From Pseudomonadota bacterium (GTDB lineage: Bacteria > Pseudomonadota > Alphaproteobacteria > Micropepsales > Micropepsaceae), in assembly GCA_025360685.1 (NCBI GenBank), contig JANYBR010000390.1:1-19408 (forward strand): a stretch of 19,408 nucleotides of DNA, given 5' to 3'. A model generated the notes under the pieces. The model worked only from the letters and a program-made list of their open reading frames with translations. It had not been told where the DNA came from and made no database searches. Position numbers and translations under genes: made by a program. Below, one piece after another: positions 1 through 8,454 of the stretch. Position 1 is the stretch's first letter, and the number at the start of each line of letters is the position of its first letter.

Positions 1-2
1 TT

Positions 3-1094
3 CGCCAGATCCAGTCGGCGGACCTCAGCACTTGGGTTGGAGACGAAACGCACGGCGAATTCCGGCGCGTGATGAAAGGTGTCGCACACATGGTGGGACG
101 TCCCGAGGCCGCCACTGCGCCGATTGTGGAACACCCCCGAACTACCGATGCGGCGCCGGTGACGGCGCAACCCGAACCGTTCAGAGCCGTCCCGGTTAAA
201 CCAGTTCCGACACCAGCCGCGATCTCTCCCAGTCTTCCCGTCCATATCAAACTTCCGGCCTCACCGTTCAAGAACTTGCCACCTATCAGTCATCCGGTCT
301 GGAGGTATGCCGCGATTGGTGCAATCGCAGTTGCGGCGAGTGTCTACCTGATCATTCAGTTTACCCGGCCTTCACCGCAACCGCCGATCAAGCCGAAATC
401 GGACGAAACGATCACTCGCAACGATGCTGACCAAAGTGGCGGAACCCAGGCCAGTCAAACTGCATCGGCCACCGGCGCGCCCGCCACCGGCACGCCGACT
501 GACACATCCGGACTGAATTCCGCTGTGGCCATAGTCATTCAGAAAGCCGAGGCGTCGGACAAAAATGCTCGAGCGCGAGCCCTTCTCGCTCGTGAGCAAC
601 TCAAGTCAGCCGACGCCGCTTCTGCACGCGCGCGACAAGGCGAAAGCTCGTCCGTCGGTCTCCTCAACGGGCGCGACGCGGCCGGCAATAGCTTTGCATT
701 TGCCGGCGAGATCGCGGACGGAACGGAACAGGGCGCCGGAGCCGCTGCGATCTCCAACGGCAATCACTACTCCGGACAATGGTTCGGTGGCAGCGCGCAG
801 GGCCTGGGCGTCTTCACCTACTCCAACGGCGATCAATATTCCGGAGAGTTCAACGAGAATCTCGAATCCGGCGTCGGCGCCGTGACGTTCACAGACAAGT
901 CCAAAGGGCTTGGCTATTCCGGACAATGGGCCGCCAATGCCTACAACGGCTATGGCGTATACTACTTCCAGAACGGTACGCGGCTCGAAGGCCTCTGGCA
1001 CGCCGGCCAGGTCAACGGTTTGGGCGCAAGGTTCGACTCTGGCGGAAAACTGCTCGAACAGGGCACCTATCTGAACAGCGTGCTGAAGCGCTGA
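3..1094 (+). CDS. Membrane-anchored MORN-repeat protein, 5' truncated by window edge (possible TIR domain upstream)
   Basis: The frame is open from the left edge, so the GTG/ATG pair at 69/72 is probably internal. The first residues (DLSTW at about 27-41, then EFRRVM at about 57-74) resemble the C-terminal end of bacterial TIR domains, which is an inference from a short fragment. A Pro/Ala-rich linker follows, then one hydrophobic segment (about 295-363, ending YLIIQF), an Ala-rich probably helical stretch, and at least four MORN-type repeats (about 763-1090) with motifs YSGQWFGG, YSGEFNEN, YSGQWAAN and LEGLWHAG. MORN repeats often mediate membrane or protein contacts. The predicted layout is a cytosolic sensor or enzyme domain, one membrane pass, and MORN repeats on the other side. 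It is convergent with parC; its stop codon lies inside a hairpin terminator. Function is unknown. Confidence 0.8.
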   Translation, partial: RQIQSADLSTWVGDETHGEFRRVMKGVAHMVGRPEAATAPIVEHPRTTDAAPVTAQPEPFRAVPVKPVPTPAAISPSLPVHIKLPASPFKNLPPISHPVWRYAAIGAIAVAASVYLIIQFTRPSPQPPIKPKSDETITRNDADQSGGTQASQTASATGAPATGTPTDTSGLNSAVAIVIQKAEASDKNARARALLAREQLKSADAASARARQGESSSVGLLNGRDAAGNSFAFAGEIADGTEQGAGAAAISNGNHYSGQWFGGSAQGLGVFTYSNGDQYSGEFNENLESGVGAVTFTDKSKGLGYSGQWAANAYNGYGVYYFQNGTRLEGLWHAGQVNGLGARFDSGGKLLEQGTYLNSVLKR

Positions 1095-1119
1095 AGCGAC
1101 TTCGCCTCAGCCGAATTTT
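1090..1119 (+). terminator. Intrinsic terminator shared by the convergent MORN gene and parC
   Basis: A 9-bp stem GCTGAAGCG / CGCCTCAGC (one G-U pair) closes an ACTT loop at 1090-1111. On the plus strand it is followed within a few bases by AATTTT (1114-1119). Both stop codons fall inside the stem (1092-1094 and 1107-1109). On the minus strand the hairpin forms but lacks a clear U tract, so it should work best for the plus-strand gene. Confidence 0.55.
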
Positions 1120-3344
1120 CCGGATTTCGCGAAGCCGCGCGGAACGAGCCGCCCTGCCTGGGCGCGTGCGCCTTTCCAGTCCTTAAGTTCGGCCGGCGAC
1201 CAGGCGCGGTTGTTCTGATCATGGAGGCCCTCCTTCCAAATGAATGTCACGGCGTCGAGCAAGCCGCCATCCTTGTAGCGCTGCAGGTAAATGCCCTGCC
1301 CGCGCGCCATCTCCGGCACTTCTTCGAGGCCGAATATTACAAGCTTTCGGTTGTCGCCAATCACCGCGACGCTGTCGCCGTCGACAGGCGTGCAGACAGC
1401 CGCCTCGCCCGGCGTTTTCACGTTCATGACTCGCTTGCCGGAGCGCGTCATCGCCACGGCCTCGTCCTCGCTGGTGATGAACCCGTGGCCGGTGGTTGCC
1501 GCCAGCAGAAGCTTGCGCCCCGGCTGGTGCGCGAACATCGCAACGAGATCGGACTCAGGTGGCAGATCGATTAACGTGCGGATCGCATCGCCGTTGCCAC
1601 GTCCGCCGGGAAGCTTGGCGCAATCGAGCGTGAAGAAGCGCCCATCCGTCGCCAGCATCATCACCTTGTCGGTGGTTTCGGCGTGTACCCAGAAGCGCTC
1701 CCGATCGCCTTCGCGATATTTGACCGCGTCGCTGGGCTCCTGATGGCCCTTGAATGTCCGCAGCCAGCCCTTCTCGGAACAGACGATCGTGACTGGCTCG
1801 CGCTCAATGGCCGATTCCAGGGTTGCCGCTTCCTCGGCCAGCGCCTCGATCTTGTCGATGTGCTTGGCTTCGATGATTTGGGTGCGGCGCCTGCCGAGCA
1901 CCGTCTTGACGCCGAACTTGGCGTCGATAGCCTTAATCTCCTCGATTAGTTTCTCAGATTTCTGCTTGTCGGAGCCCAGAAGTTTCTTCAGGTCCTTCTG
2001 TTCCTTCGTCAGCGCATCATGCTCGGCGCGGATTTCCATTTCCTCAAGCTTGCGCAAGGAGCGCAGTCGCATGTTGAGAATCGCTTCGGCCTGTGTCTCG
2101 TTGAGGCCGAACGCCTTCATCAGTTTTGGCTTGGGCTCGTCCTCGTTGCGGATGATTTTGATGACCTTGTCGAGATTCAGATAGACGGCCAGATAGCCTT
2201 CCAACACTTCAAGCCGGGTGGCGATCTTTTCCAGGCGATGAGACGTGCGGCGCTCCAGGACCTCTCGCCGATGATCGATGAAGGCCTGAAGCGCCTCGCG
2301 CAGGCTCATCACCTTCGGCACGAGCCCGCCATCCAGCACATTCATGTTGAGCGGGAAGCGGGCCTCCAGATCGGTCTGGCGGAACAGCTGTTCCATCAGA
2401 ATTTCGGCCTCGACGGTGCGGCTCTTGGGGGTGAGCACGATGCGGATGTCTTCCGCGCTCTCATCGTGAATGTCGTCGAGCAGCGGCAGCTTCTTCTGTT
2501 CGAGCAGCTCGGCGATGCGTTCGATCAGCTTGGCTTTCTGCACCTGGTAGGGAATTTCGTCGATGACGATCTGATAGGCGCCGCGCGTGCCTTCTTCCTT
2601 TGTCCAGTGAGCGCGGACACGGAATCCACCGCGACCGGTCTTGTAGGCGTCGGCGATCGTCTCGGGACTGTCGATCAGCACGCCGCCAGTCGGAAAGTCG
2701 GGCCCTTTGACGAATTTGAGGATCGTGCGGTCCTGGACATTTGGATTGTCGATCAGTGCCACCAGCGCCTGGCAAAGCTCGCCCAGATTGTGCGGCGGTA
2801 TCGAAGTGGCCATGCCGACGGCAATGCCGGACGATCCGTTCGCCAACAGATTGGGAAACGCCGCCGGCAGGACGACCGGCTCCTCTTCTTCGCCGTCATA
2901 GGTGGTGCGGAAGTCGACCGCGTTTTCGTCAAGGCCGTCGAGCAACGCCTGCGCGACTTCGGTGAGACGACTTTCGGTGTAACGCATCGCGGCGGCGTTA
3001 TCTCCGTCGACATTTCCGAAATTGCCTTGCCCATCGACCAGCGGATAGCGCACCGCAAAATCCTGGGCGAGGCGTACGAGAGCGTCATAGACCGACTGGT
3101 CGCCGTGCGGATGATACTTGCCGATGACGTCGCCGACGACACGCGCCGATTTCTTGAAGCCCGCGGACGGATTGAGACCCAGGAGGCGCATCGCCCACAG
3201 GACGCGGCGATGGACCGGCTTCAGTCCGTCGCGTGCGTCGGGAAGAGCGCGCATTGTGATGGTCGACAGCGCATAGGCGAGATAGCGCTCGCCGAGCGCC
3301 TTGCTCAGCTGTTCCGGGCGGATATCGTCCTTCGTTTCGGCCAT
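1107..3344 (-). CDS. parC: DNA topoisomerase IV subunit A
   Basis: ParC is the strand-cleaving subunit of topoisomerase IV, which unlinks daughter chromosomes and works as ParC2ParE2. The 745-residue protein has the GyrA/ParC breakage-reunion domain with the catalytic Tyr122 in AMRYTESRL, the HPHGD motif at 78-82, and PPHNLGE further on. A coiled-coil and a short C-terminal beta-propeller-like region follow. The absence of a full GyrA-type C-terminal domain and GyrA-box, and the position after recO, favour ParC over GyrA. The residue after HPHGD is Gln83, where E. coli GyrA has the quinolone-contacting Ser83. It starts 12 bp after recO with an AGGAAGG ribosome-binding site before ATG, so it is the last gene of the operon. 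Confidence 0.95.
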   Translation of the reverse strand: MAETKDDIRPEQLSKALGERYLAYALSTITMRALPDARDGLKPVHRRVLWAMRLLGLNPSAGFKKSARVVGDVIGKYHPHGDQSVYDALVRLAQDFAVRYPLVDGQGNFGNVDGDNAAAMRYTESRLTEVAQALLDGLDENAVDFRTTYDGEEEEPVVLPAAFPNLLANGSSGIAVGMATSIPPHNLGELCQALVALIDNPNVQDRTILKFVKGPDFPTGGVLIDSPETIADAYKTGRGGFRVRAHWTKEEGTRGAYQIVIDEIPYQVQKAKLIERIAELLEQKKLPLLDDIHDESAEDIRIVLTPKSRTVEAEILMEQLFRQTDLEARFPLNMNVLDGGLVPKVMSLREALQAFIDHRREVLERRTSHRLEKIATRLEVLEGYLAVYLNLDKVIKIIRNEDEPKPKLMKAFGLNETQAEAILNMRLRSLRKLEEMEIRAEHDALTKEQKDLKKLLGSDKQKSEKLIEEIKAIDAKFGVKTVLGRRRTQIIEAKHIDKIEALAEEAATLESAIEREPVTIVCSEKGWLRTFKGHQEPSDAVKYREGDRERFWVHAETTDKVMMLATDGRFFTLDCAKLPGGRGNGDAIRTLIDLPPESDLVAMFAHQPGRKLLLAATTGHGFITSEDEAVAMTRSGKRVMNVKTPGEAAVCTPVDGDSVAVIGDNRKLVIFGLEEVPEMARGQGIYLQRYKDGGLLDAVTFIWKEGLHDQNNRAWSPAELKDWKGARAQAGRLVPRGFAKSGKFG

Positions 3345-3356
3345 GGCGCCTTCCTA

Positions 3357-4091
3357 TTATGATTCGCGCGCGGCCAGGCCATCCAGTTGAAGGCGAGCCT
3401 GCGGCATTTCCCTGTCATGCGGCCGCAGCACCCGTTCGAGCAAAAAATGTCCCGTCAACTTCAACCCGGCCATGACTTCGGCCGGATCGGGAGTGATATT
3501 TTGGGAACCAAGGAGAAATCCCGGGAGCAGGAATAACCGTTCCTTGTACGGTTCGCCGGCCTCCCGTGACACGGCACGACCCGTCCGGGGCGACACGTAG
3601 ACGAGGTTGTCCACGACGCCTGTAGACGCACAGCGCGACAGATCAAGCCCAAAGCCGAGCGCCTCCAACAATCCTGCTTCGAAGCGGACGAACAGCGCGC
3701 CCCAGTGGGCAAAACCGTCTTCCTGCATGGCATCGAGCAGAATGTTTCCGACGTCGAACACCTGCTCATGCACCTCGCGCTCGGGCATCGCGGCACCGAC
3801 TACGGCGCAAAAAGCGTTGAGACCAACGAGCGCCTCGCGGCTTTCCAGCATGTCTCCGGCGCGAGCTCGGGCCAGTTCGATCGCGAAGTTCCCCAGATGT
3901 TCGTTGAGGCGGGCTCGCCAGTTCAGATGCAACGTATTGCCAGGTTGAAGTGACGGCTTCGCGCGCCGCGACGCCCCGCCGCGCACCAGGCCGAGGTGGC
4001 GGCCATGGCCGTGTGTCAGCACTTCCAGGATCGCGCTGGTCTCGCCATGTGGGCGAACCGACAGAACGATGGCGTCGTCTGACCACTCCAC
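3357..4091 (-). CDS. recO: DNA repair protein RecO
   Basis: RecO helps RecR load RecA onto SSB-coated single-stranded DNA in the RecFOR gap-repair pathway. The 244-residue protein has the N-terminal OB-fold (start MEWSDDAIVLSVRPHGE, with GRHLGLVRGG at about 30-39) and the C-terminal alpha-helical region with LSRCASTG and YVSPRTGRAVS. The usual four-cysteine zinc site of many RecO proteins is not evident; only one cysteine is visible in that region. The start is GTG at 4091, six bases after the era stop, with GGAGGAG overlapping the end of era as its ribosome-binding site. This spacing suggests translational coupling with era. Confidence 0.93.
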   Translation of the reverse strand: MEWSDDAIVLSVRPHGETSAILEVLTHGHGRHLGLVRGGASRRAKPSLQPGNTLHLNWRARLNEHLGNFAIELARARAGDMLESREALVGLNAFCAVVGAAMPEREVHEQVFDVGNILLDAMQEDGFAHWGALFVRFEAGLLEALGFGLDLSRCASTGVVDNLVYVSPRTGRAVSREAGEPYKERLFLLPGFLLGSQNITPDPAEVMAGLKLTGHFLLERVLRPHDREMPQARLQLDGLAARES

Positions 4092-4097
4092 CGCAAA

Positions 4098-5015
4098 TCA
4101 CTCCTCCGGGAACTCCAGGCCCATCTCGCGATAGTTCTCGCGCTGTTCGGCCCAGTCCTCGCGCACTTTCACGAACAAGAACAGATGCACGCGGCGCTGG
4201 AACAGTTCTTCCAGCTCCTTGCGCGCCATTTCGCCGATCAGCTTGATGGTCGCCCCGCCCTTTCCGAGCACGATCGCCTTCTGGCCTTCGCGCTGGACAT
4301 AGATGGTCTGGTCGATCTTGACGGAGCCGTCCTTGCGTTCTTCCCACTTTTCCGTTTCCACCATCGAGGCGTAGGGCAGCTCATCGTGAAGGCGCAGATA
4401 GATTTTCTCGCGCGTCACTTCCGACGCCAGGACACGCGACGGTATGTCGGCGGCCAGATCGGCGGGATAGAGCCACGGTCCGTCAGGCATTCGCGTCGAA
4501 ACCCAGGCGCGCAGGTCGGCCACGCCATCGCCCTTCAGCGCCGAGATCAAAAAGACCTCTTCGAAGACGCCTTCGCTACTGAGTTGCTGAACCAGCGGCA
4601 ACAGGTCGGTGCGCTTCATGCCGTCGATCTTGTTGAGCGCCAAGGCAGCTTTTCGATTGTCCTTCTTCAGCTCTGCGATAATGGCGTGCGTGTCGCTGGC
4701 GGCATGGCCTCTCGGGCTGGCACCCAATTCGGCCGCGTCGACAAGCAACACGACTGCGTCCGCGTCACCGGCACCGGCCCATGCAGCATTCACCATGGCA
4801 CGGTCGAGACGGCGGCGCGGCTTGAAAATTCCCGGAGTGTCGACGAACACGATCTGCGTGTCGCCGTCCATGGCCACGCCGCGAACTGCCATGCGCGTGG
4901 TCTGAACCTTGGGACTGACGATGGCGACTTTCGAACCAACCAATGCGTTCACAAGCGTCGACTTGCCCGCGTTCGGTGCGCCGATGATGGCGGTAAAACC
5001 GCAGCGCTGCGTCAT
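4098..5015 (-). CDS. era: GTPase Era
   Basis: Era is an essential GTPase that binds near the 3' end of 16S rRNA and assists 30S assembly. The 305-residue protein has the G1 loop GAPNAGKS (12-19), G3 DTPG (59-62) and G4 NKID (128-131). A C-terminal KH domain with GKGG followed by a helix rich in acidic and basic residues is present, the expected Era layout. The ATG overlaps the rnc stop by four bases (ATGA), the usual rnc-era arrangement, so RNase III and Era are probably co-translated. No key residue appears to be missing. Confidence 0.97.
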   Translation of the reverse strand: MTQRCGFTAIIGAPNAGKSTLVNALVGSKVAIVSPKVQTTRMAVRGVAMDGDTQIVFVDTPGIFKPRRRLDRAMVNAAWAGAGDADAVVLLVDAAELGASPRGHAASDTHAIIAELKKDNRKAALALNKIDGMKRTDLLPLVQQLSSEGVFEEVFLISALKGDGVADLRAWVSTRMPDGPWLYPADLAADIPSRVLASEVTREKIYLRLHDELPYASMVETEKWEERKDGSVKIDQTIYVQREGQKAIVLGKGGATIKLIGEMARKELEELFQRRVHLFLFVKVREDWAEQRENYREMGLEFPEE

Positions 5016-5752
5016 CGCGTTCGCCCCAAATTCGTCAACATGTGTTTCGCAGCATCCTGTTCGGCTTCCCGTTTCGAACCACCTTCGCCGGTTTGAGAGG
5101 CTTCACCGCTGACAGACACTTCAACCACGAAGCGAGGGGCATGATCGGGCCCGTCGCGCTTGATGAGCTTGTACACCGGGGCAGAGGTGTCGCCTTTGCG
5201 CGCCTGTGCCCATTCCTGAAGCATCGTCTTGGCGTCGCGCATGTCCTCGTCGAGCGCGTCGAAGGCGTCTGCCCAATAGCACTCAACGAAGCGCCGTGCC
5301 GCGCCCATTCCACCGTCTTGATAGAGTGCCGCAATGACCGCTTCGCAGGCTCCGGCCAGAATTGCGCCCTTGCGCCGGCCACCGCTGCGCGATTCGGAAT
5401 TGGCCAGGATCAGCTGATCGGCAAGACCGGCCGCTTCGGCCGCCCGCGCACACGCTTCCTGCCGCACCAGTGCATTGAATTTCAGAGCCAGCGCGCCTTC
5501 TGCATCACTGGGATAAAGCTCGTGAAGTTTTTCCGCCGCGATCAGTCCCAGCACCCGGTCGCCGAGGAATTCCAGCCGCTCGTTCGACGCTTTGGCATCG
5601 GCGCTGGAATGCGTCAACGCACGCTTGAGCAGTTCGCGGTCCTTAAAAACGTGACCGAGACGCGCCTGAAGGTCAGTCGATGAAGGTGAACATGCGGCGG
5701 AATCGGATCGCGCCGGGCCATGTCCAGGGTTCGTACCAGATCGCGCTTTCAT
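5012..5752 (-). CDS. rnc: Ribonuclease III
   Basis: RNase III cleaves double-stranded RNA in rRNA precursors and some mRNAs. The signature NERLEFLGD lies at residues 58-66 and supplies the acidic metal-binding residues. A double-stranded-RNA-binding domain with GGSKREAEQDAAKHML is at the C terminus. The core (TDLQARLGHVF onward) begins near 5676, just beyond the lepB stop at 5673, but no in-frame ATG, GTG or TTG exists there. The nearest usable start is ATG at 5752, giving 246 residues with about 25 extra low-complexity residues and an 80-bp overlap with lepB. I see no good ribosome-binding site before it. Identity is certain; the start is not. Confidence 0.93.
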   Translation of the reverse strand: MKARSGTNPGHGPARSDSAACSPSSTDLQARLGHVFKDRELLKRALTHSSADAKASNERLEFLGDRVLGLIAAEKLHELYPSDAEGALALKFNALVRQEACARAAEAAGLADQLILANSESRSGGRRKGAILAGACEAVIAALYQDGGMGAARRFVECYWADAFDALDEDMRDAKTMLQEWAQARKGDTSAPVYKLIKRDGPDHAPRFVVEVSVSGEASQTGEGGSKREAEQDAAKHMLTNLGRTR

Positions 5753-6470
5753 CGATGGAGAAGAATCGGAGTTCTGCCTTGCCGACAAGGTTTGCGGCCG
5801 GAACGTAACCCACATCGCCACGGCTGTCGTCGGAATTGTCGCGGTTGTCGCCCATCATGAAGTAGTTTCCGGCCGGCACGATGAAGACGTCGGTATTGTC
5901 TGCGGGGCCGTCGAACCGGTCGAGCGTGAGATAAGACTTGCCGTTCGGCAACGTTTCGCGGAACTGACGGACATGGCGCGTGCCGCCGAACCCGTCGGCC
6001 TCCACATAATCCGCTGCGGGCAACTTGGGGACCGGCTTGTCGTTGATATGGAGTACGCCGTTCCGCATCTGAATGTGGTCGCCCGGCAGTCCGATAAGCC
6101 TCTTGATGTAGTCCTTCAAATAGTCGGGTGAACTCTGGTTCGGCATCTTGAACACGATGACGTCGCCGCGAGTCGGCTCCGAACTGAACACCCGCCCCGA
6201 AAATGGAGCCAGACTGAAGGGGAAAGAGTGGCGGCTGTAGCCATAGGCGTATTTTTCGACGAAGAGATAGTCGCCAACCAGCAACGTCGCCTCCATCGAT
6301 GCGGAGGGAATGTTGAATGGCTGGAAAAGGAACGTGCGGATGACGAAAGCGATCAGCAGCGCGTAGGCCACCGTCTTGATCGTCTCCGTCCAGGAGTCGC
6401 CTTTCTTTTCCTTCGGCGCGGGGATGGCGGCTTCTTCGTTAACATCGCTCATTTGCGGGTCGTCTGACAT
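5673..6470 (-). CDS. lepB: Signal peptidase I
   Basis: LepB cuts signal peptides from exported proteins on the outer face of the inner membrane. The 265-residue protein has a charged cytoplasmic N-terminus, one transmembrane helix (about 33-48, TVAYALLIAFVIRTF), the catalytic serine in PSASMEATL (Ser58) and the catalytic lysine in YIKRLIGLPGD (Lys123). The GDNRDNSDDSR box follows. A single N-terminal helix rather than two is common outside the E. coli type. It starts at ATG 6470, 57 bp after acpS, and its last 80 bp are shared with the only plausible rnc start. Confidence 0.96.
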   Translation of the reverse strand: MSDDPQMSDVNEEAAIPAPKEKKGDSWTETIKTVAYALLIAFVIRTFLFQPFNIPSASMEATLLVGDYLFVEKYAYGYSRHSFPFSLAPFSGRVFSSEPTRGDVIVFKMPNQSSPDYLKDYIKRLIGLPGDHIQMRNGVLHINDKPVPKLPAADYVEADGFGGTRHVRQFRETLPNGKSYLTLDRFDGPADNTDVFIVPAGNYFMMGDNRDNSDDSRGDVGYVPAANLVGKAELRFFSIDESAIWYEPWTWPGAIRFRRMFTFID

Positions 6471-6527
6471 TTCCGGCTCTTTAGACGGGGCGATCGGGGG
6501 AACGTCAAGCGGCAGTCACGAATTTGA

Positions 6528-6932
6528 TTAAGCCGTTGCGGGAACGGCGGAAATTATGACAACCGCCTGGGCCAGCGGAAAGTCGTCCGTAATCGTCAGA
6601 TCGATCTGGGCGCGATGGCCGGGCGGGGTAATGTCTTCGAGCCGTTTCAGCGCCCCGCCGGTCAGCTTCATGCTCGGTTTTCCGCCGGCAAGATTAACGA
6701 CGCCCATGTCGCGCCAGAACACACCACGTCGCAGGCCCGTGCCGAGTGCCTTGGAACAGGCCTCCTTGGCGGCGAAACGTTTCGCGTAGGATGCGGCGCG
6801 CTGCGCGCGTTTGTCGGATTTCTCCCGCTCGACCTGGGTAAAGATGCGGTTCAGAAAACGTTCGCCGAAGCGCTCAATGCTTTTGTCGACGCGGCGAATG
6901 TCGATGAGATCGGAGCCAAGGCCGATGATCAT
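6528..6932 (-). CDS. acpS: Holo-[acyl-carrier-protein] synthase
   Basis: AcpS transfers the 4'-phosphopantetheine arm from CoA to acyl carrier protein, making it active for fatty acid synthesis. At 134 residues it has the family length. The Mg-binding Asp8 in GLGSDLIDI and Glu57 in FAAKEACSKALG match E. coli Asp9 and Glu58. The ATG overlaps the pdxJ stop by four bases (ATGA), which indicates translational coupling. The pdxJ-acpS pairing is widespread in proteobacteria. Confidence 0.95.
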   Translation of the reverse strand: MIIGLGSDLIDIRRVDKSIERFGERFLNRIFTQVEREKSDKRAQRAASYAKRFAAKEACSKALGTGLRRGVFWRDMGVVNLAGGKPSMKLTGGALKRLEDITPPGHRAQIDLTITDDFPLAQAVVIISAVPATA

Positions 6933-7678
6933 TTGGCCGCCACGCGATGCACGCTGCGGGCCTCGTCCATCAGGGCACGCATCCGGCGGATGGAATTCTC
7001 GAGGCCGACAAAGATCGCTTCGCCGACCAGGAAGTGACCGATGTTGAGTTCACGAATCTCGGGAATGGCCGCGACGGGTTTTACATTCGCGAAGGTCAGG
7101 CCATGCCCGGCATGGATTTCAAGGCCAAGGGAATCGCCGTAGGCAGCCGCTTCGCGAAGCTTCTCAAGCAATCGTTCCTGTTCCGCACCAGTGGCGTCAC
7201 AATAGGCACCGGTATGCAGTTCGACCACTGGCGCGCCCAACGACCTGGACGCGTCGAGCTGTTGTTTGTCCGGCTCGATAAACATCGAAACGCGAATGCG
7301 GGCGGCGCCAAGCTGGCGCACGAGCGGCGCAAGCCGGTTGTGCTGTCCGACGGAGTCGATGCCACCCTCGGTCGTGCGCTCCTCACGTTTCTCGGGAACG
7401 ATGCACGCGGCGTGCGGCTTGGCATTCAGTGCAATTGCCAGCATCTCGTCCGTCGCGGCCATCTCCAGATTGAGCGGGATGTGCAGTTCGCGCGACAGCC
7501 GCTCGATGTCGGCGTCGGAGATGTGACGGCGGTCTTCCCGCAGATGTGCGGTGATGCCATCCGCGCCGGCAGCCTCAGCCAGCTTGGCCGCACGCACGGG
7601 GTCGGGATAGGCGCTGCCGCGCGCCTCGCGCACGGTCGCCACATGATCGATGTTCACACCGAGGCGGAGGGGCTTCAT
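6929..7678 (-). CDS. pdxJ: Pyridoxine 5'-phosphate synthase
   Basis: PdxJ condenses 1-deoxyxylulose 5-phosphate with 3-amino-2-oxopropyl phosphate to form pyridoxine 5'-phosphate, the last ring-closing step of the DXP-dependent vitamin B6 route. With ATG at 7678 the protein has 249 residues and numbers almost exactly like the E. coli enzyme: His45 in TAHLREDRR, Glu72 in NLEM, and the histidine of HAGHGL at about 192. GVNIDHVATVR marks the N-terminus. The start lies 14 bp after the preceding gene with no strong ribosome-binding site. An upstream TTG at 7696 would overlap the preceding stop by four bases and add six residues; I prefer the ATG. Confidence 0.95.
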   Translation of the reverse strand: MKPLRLGVNIDHVATVREARGSAYPDPVRAAKLAEAAGADGITAHLREDRRHISDADIERLSRELHIPLNLEMAATDEMLAIALNAKPHAACIVPEKREERTTEGGIDSVGQHNRLAPLVRQLGAARIRVSMFIEPDKQQLDASRSLGAPVVELHTGAYCDATGAEQERLLEKLREAAAYGDSLGLEIHAGHGLTFANVKPVAAIPEIRELNIGHFLVGEAIFVGLENSIRRMRALMDEARSVHRVAAK

Positions 7679-7692
7679 GGCGTCTGGCCGGA

Positions 7693-8454
7693 TCAATTCA
7701 GGTCGTGCGACAGAATGAGTTTCAACACCAGATTATCCGAAGCCTGGGTAAAACCGAAACCAATGCCGGCTTCGATGCTGACCGGCTCCGCCTCGTAGTC
7801 GGCAACGGCGAATAGTTGATGCGACTGCGCGCTGCTCGAGACGAAGTGCCTGAGCGGTCCAAAATCGTCATATTCCTCAAGCGCTACCGCGAATTTATCG
7901 TCCACGTGATAAGCGACGCGGGCCGCCGGCGCGAAGTCGAGCCGTGATAATCCTTCATAGGTGTTATCCAGAATCGGGTTGGCGATGATGTCGAACTTTC
8001 CCAGATGCAGTCCGATGATCGGGCGGATTTCAGAGGTGAATCGCTTGGCGTCCCAGCTTGTCGAATTGTAGCTGAACTCGAAATTGATGCCGTAGAAAAA
8101 GGTTTGGCCGGCGGCGTCCGGCACCACGAACAGAGCCCGCAGCTTCGTGCCGGCAAACTTCAGATTCCCGGAGCTGGAGATCGTATAGAGCGGCGCATAG
8201 AGACCGGCCTCGAACCAGTCCGTCACGCCATAGGCCCATTCGCTCACGCCGCTCCAGGCGTGATCAGGTACAATGCCGCCGGGAAAGTCCGCCACCTTGC
8301 TGGCCGACAAATTGTAATTGTTGTGCCAGGTTAGGTTGAAGATGCCCGGCCCCGCGATGCTCGCGTCATAGACTTGGATCTCGTCTGTCTGCGCCTTTGC
8401 GATAGCGGGCAAGAAGCACAGTGCAGCGACGAGCGCGCCAAGCCAACTGTTCAC
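7693..8454 (-). CDS. Exported protein of unknown function, probable outer-membrane beta-barrel
   Basis: I do not recognise a named family. The 253-residue product starts at GTG (GTGA overlap with the pyrE stop) and has a clear signal peptide ending AIAKA near residue 21. The mature part alternates polar and hydrophobic residues with many aromatics (WHNNYNLS, EWAYGVTDWFEAGLY, FFYGINFEFSY, LHLGKFDIIANP) and ends in a hydrophobic strand, KLILSHDLN. That pattern suits an 8- to 10-stranded outer-membrane barrel. It sits between pyrE and pdxJ, which I recall as adjacent or near-adjacent in related genomes, and overlaps or abuts both, so it should be co-transcribed with the operon. Its link to pyrimidine or B6 metabolism is unknown. 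Confidence 0.8.
   Translation of the reverse strand: MNSWLGALVAALCFLPAIAKAQTDEIQVYDASIAGPGIFNLTWHNNYNLSASKVADFPGGIVPDHAWSGVSEWAYGVTDWFEAGLYAPLYTISSSGNLKFAGTKLRALFVVPDAAGQTFFYGINFEFSYNSTSWDAKRFTSEIRPIIGLHLGKFDIIANPILDNTYEGLSRLDFAPAARVAYHVDDKFAVALEEYDDFGPLRHFVSSSAQSHQLFAVADYEAEPVSIEAGIGFGFTQASDNLVLKLILSHDLN

Noticed and set aside
2019..3362. 447-residue open frame antisense to parC
   Set aside because: Same reason: a shadow of parC codon bias, with no ribosome-binding site or family features.
5753..5821. Longer rnc start at 5821
   Set aside because: It would extend the overlap with lepB to about 150 bp and add residues with no resemblance to RNase III.
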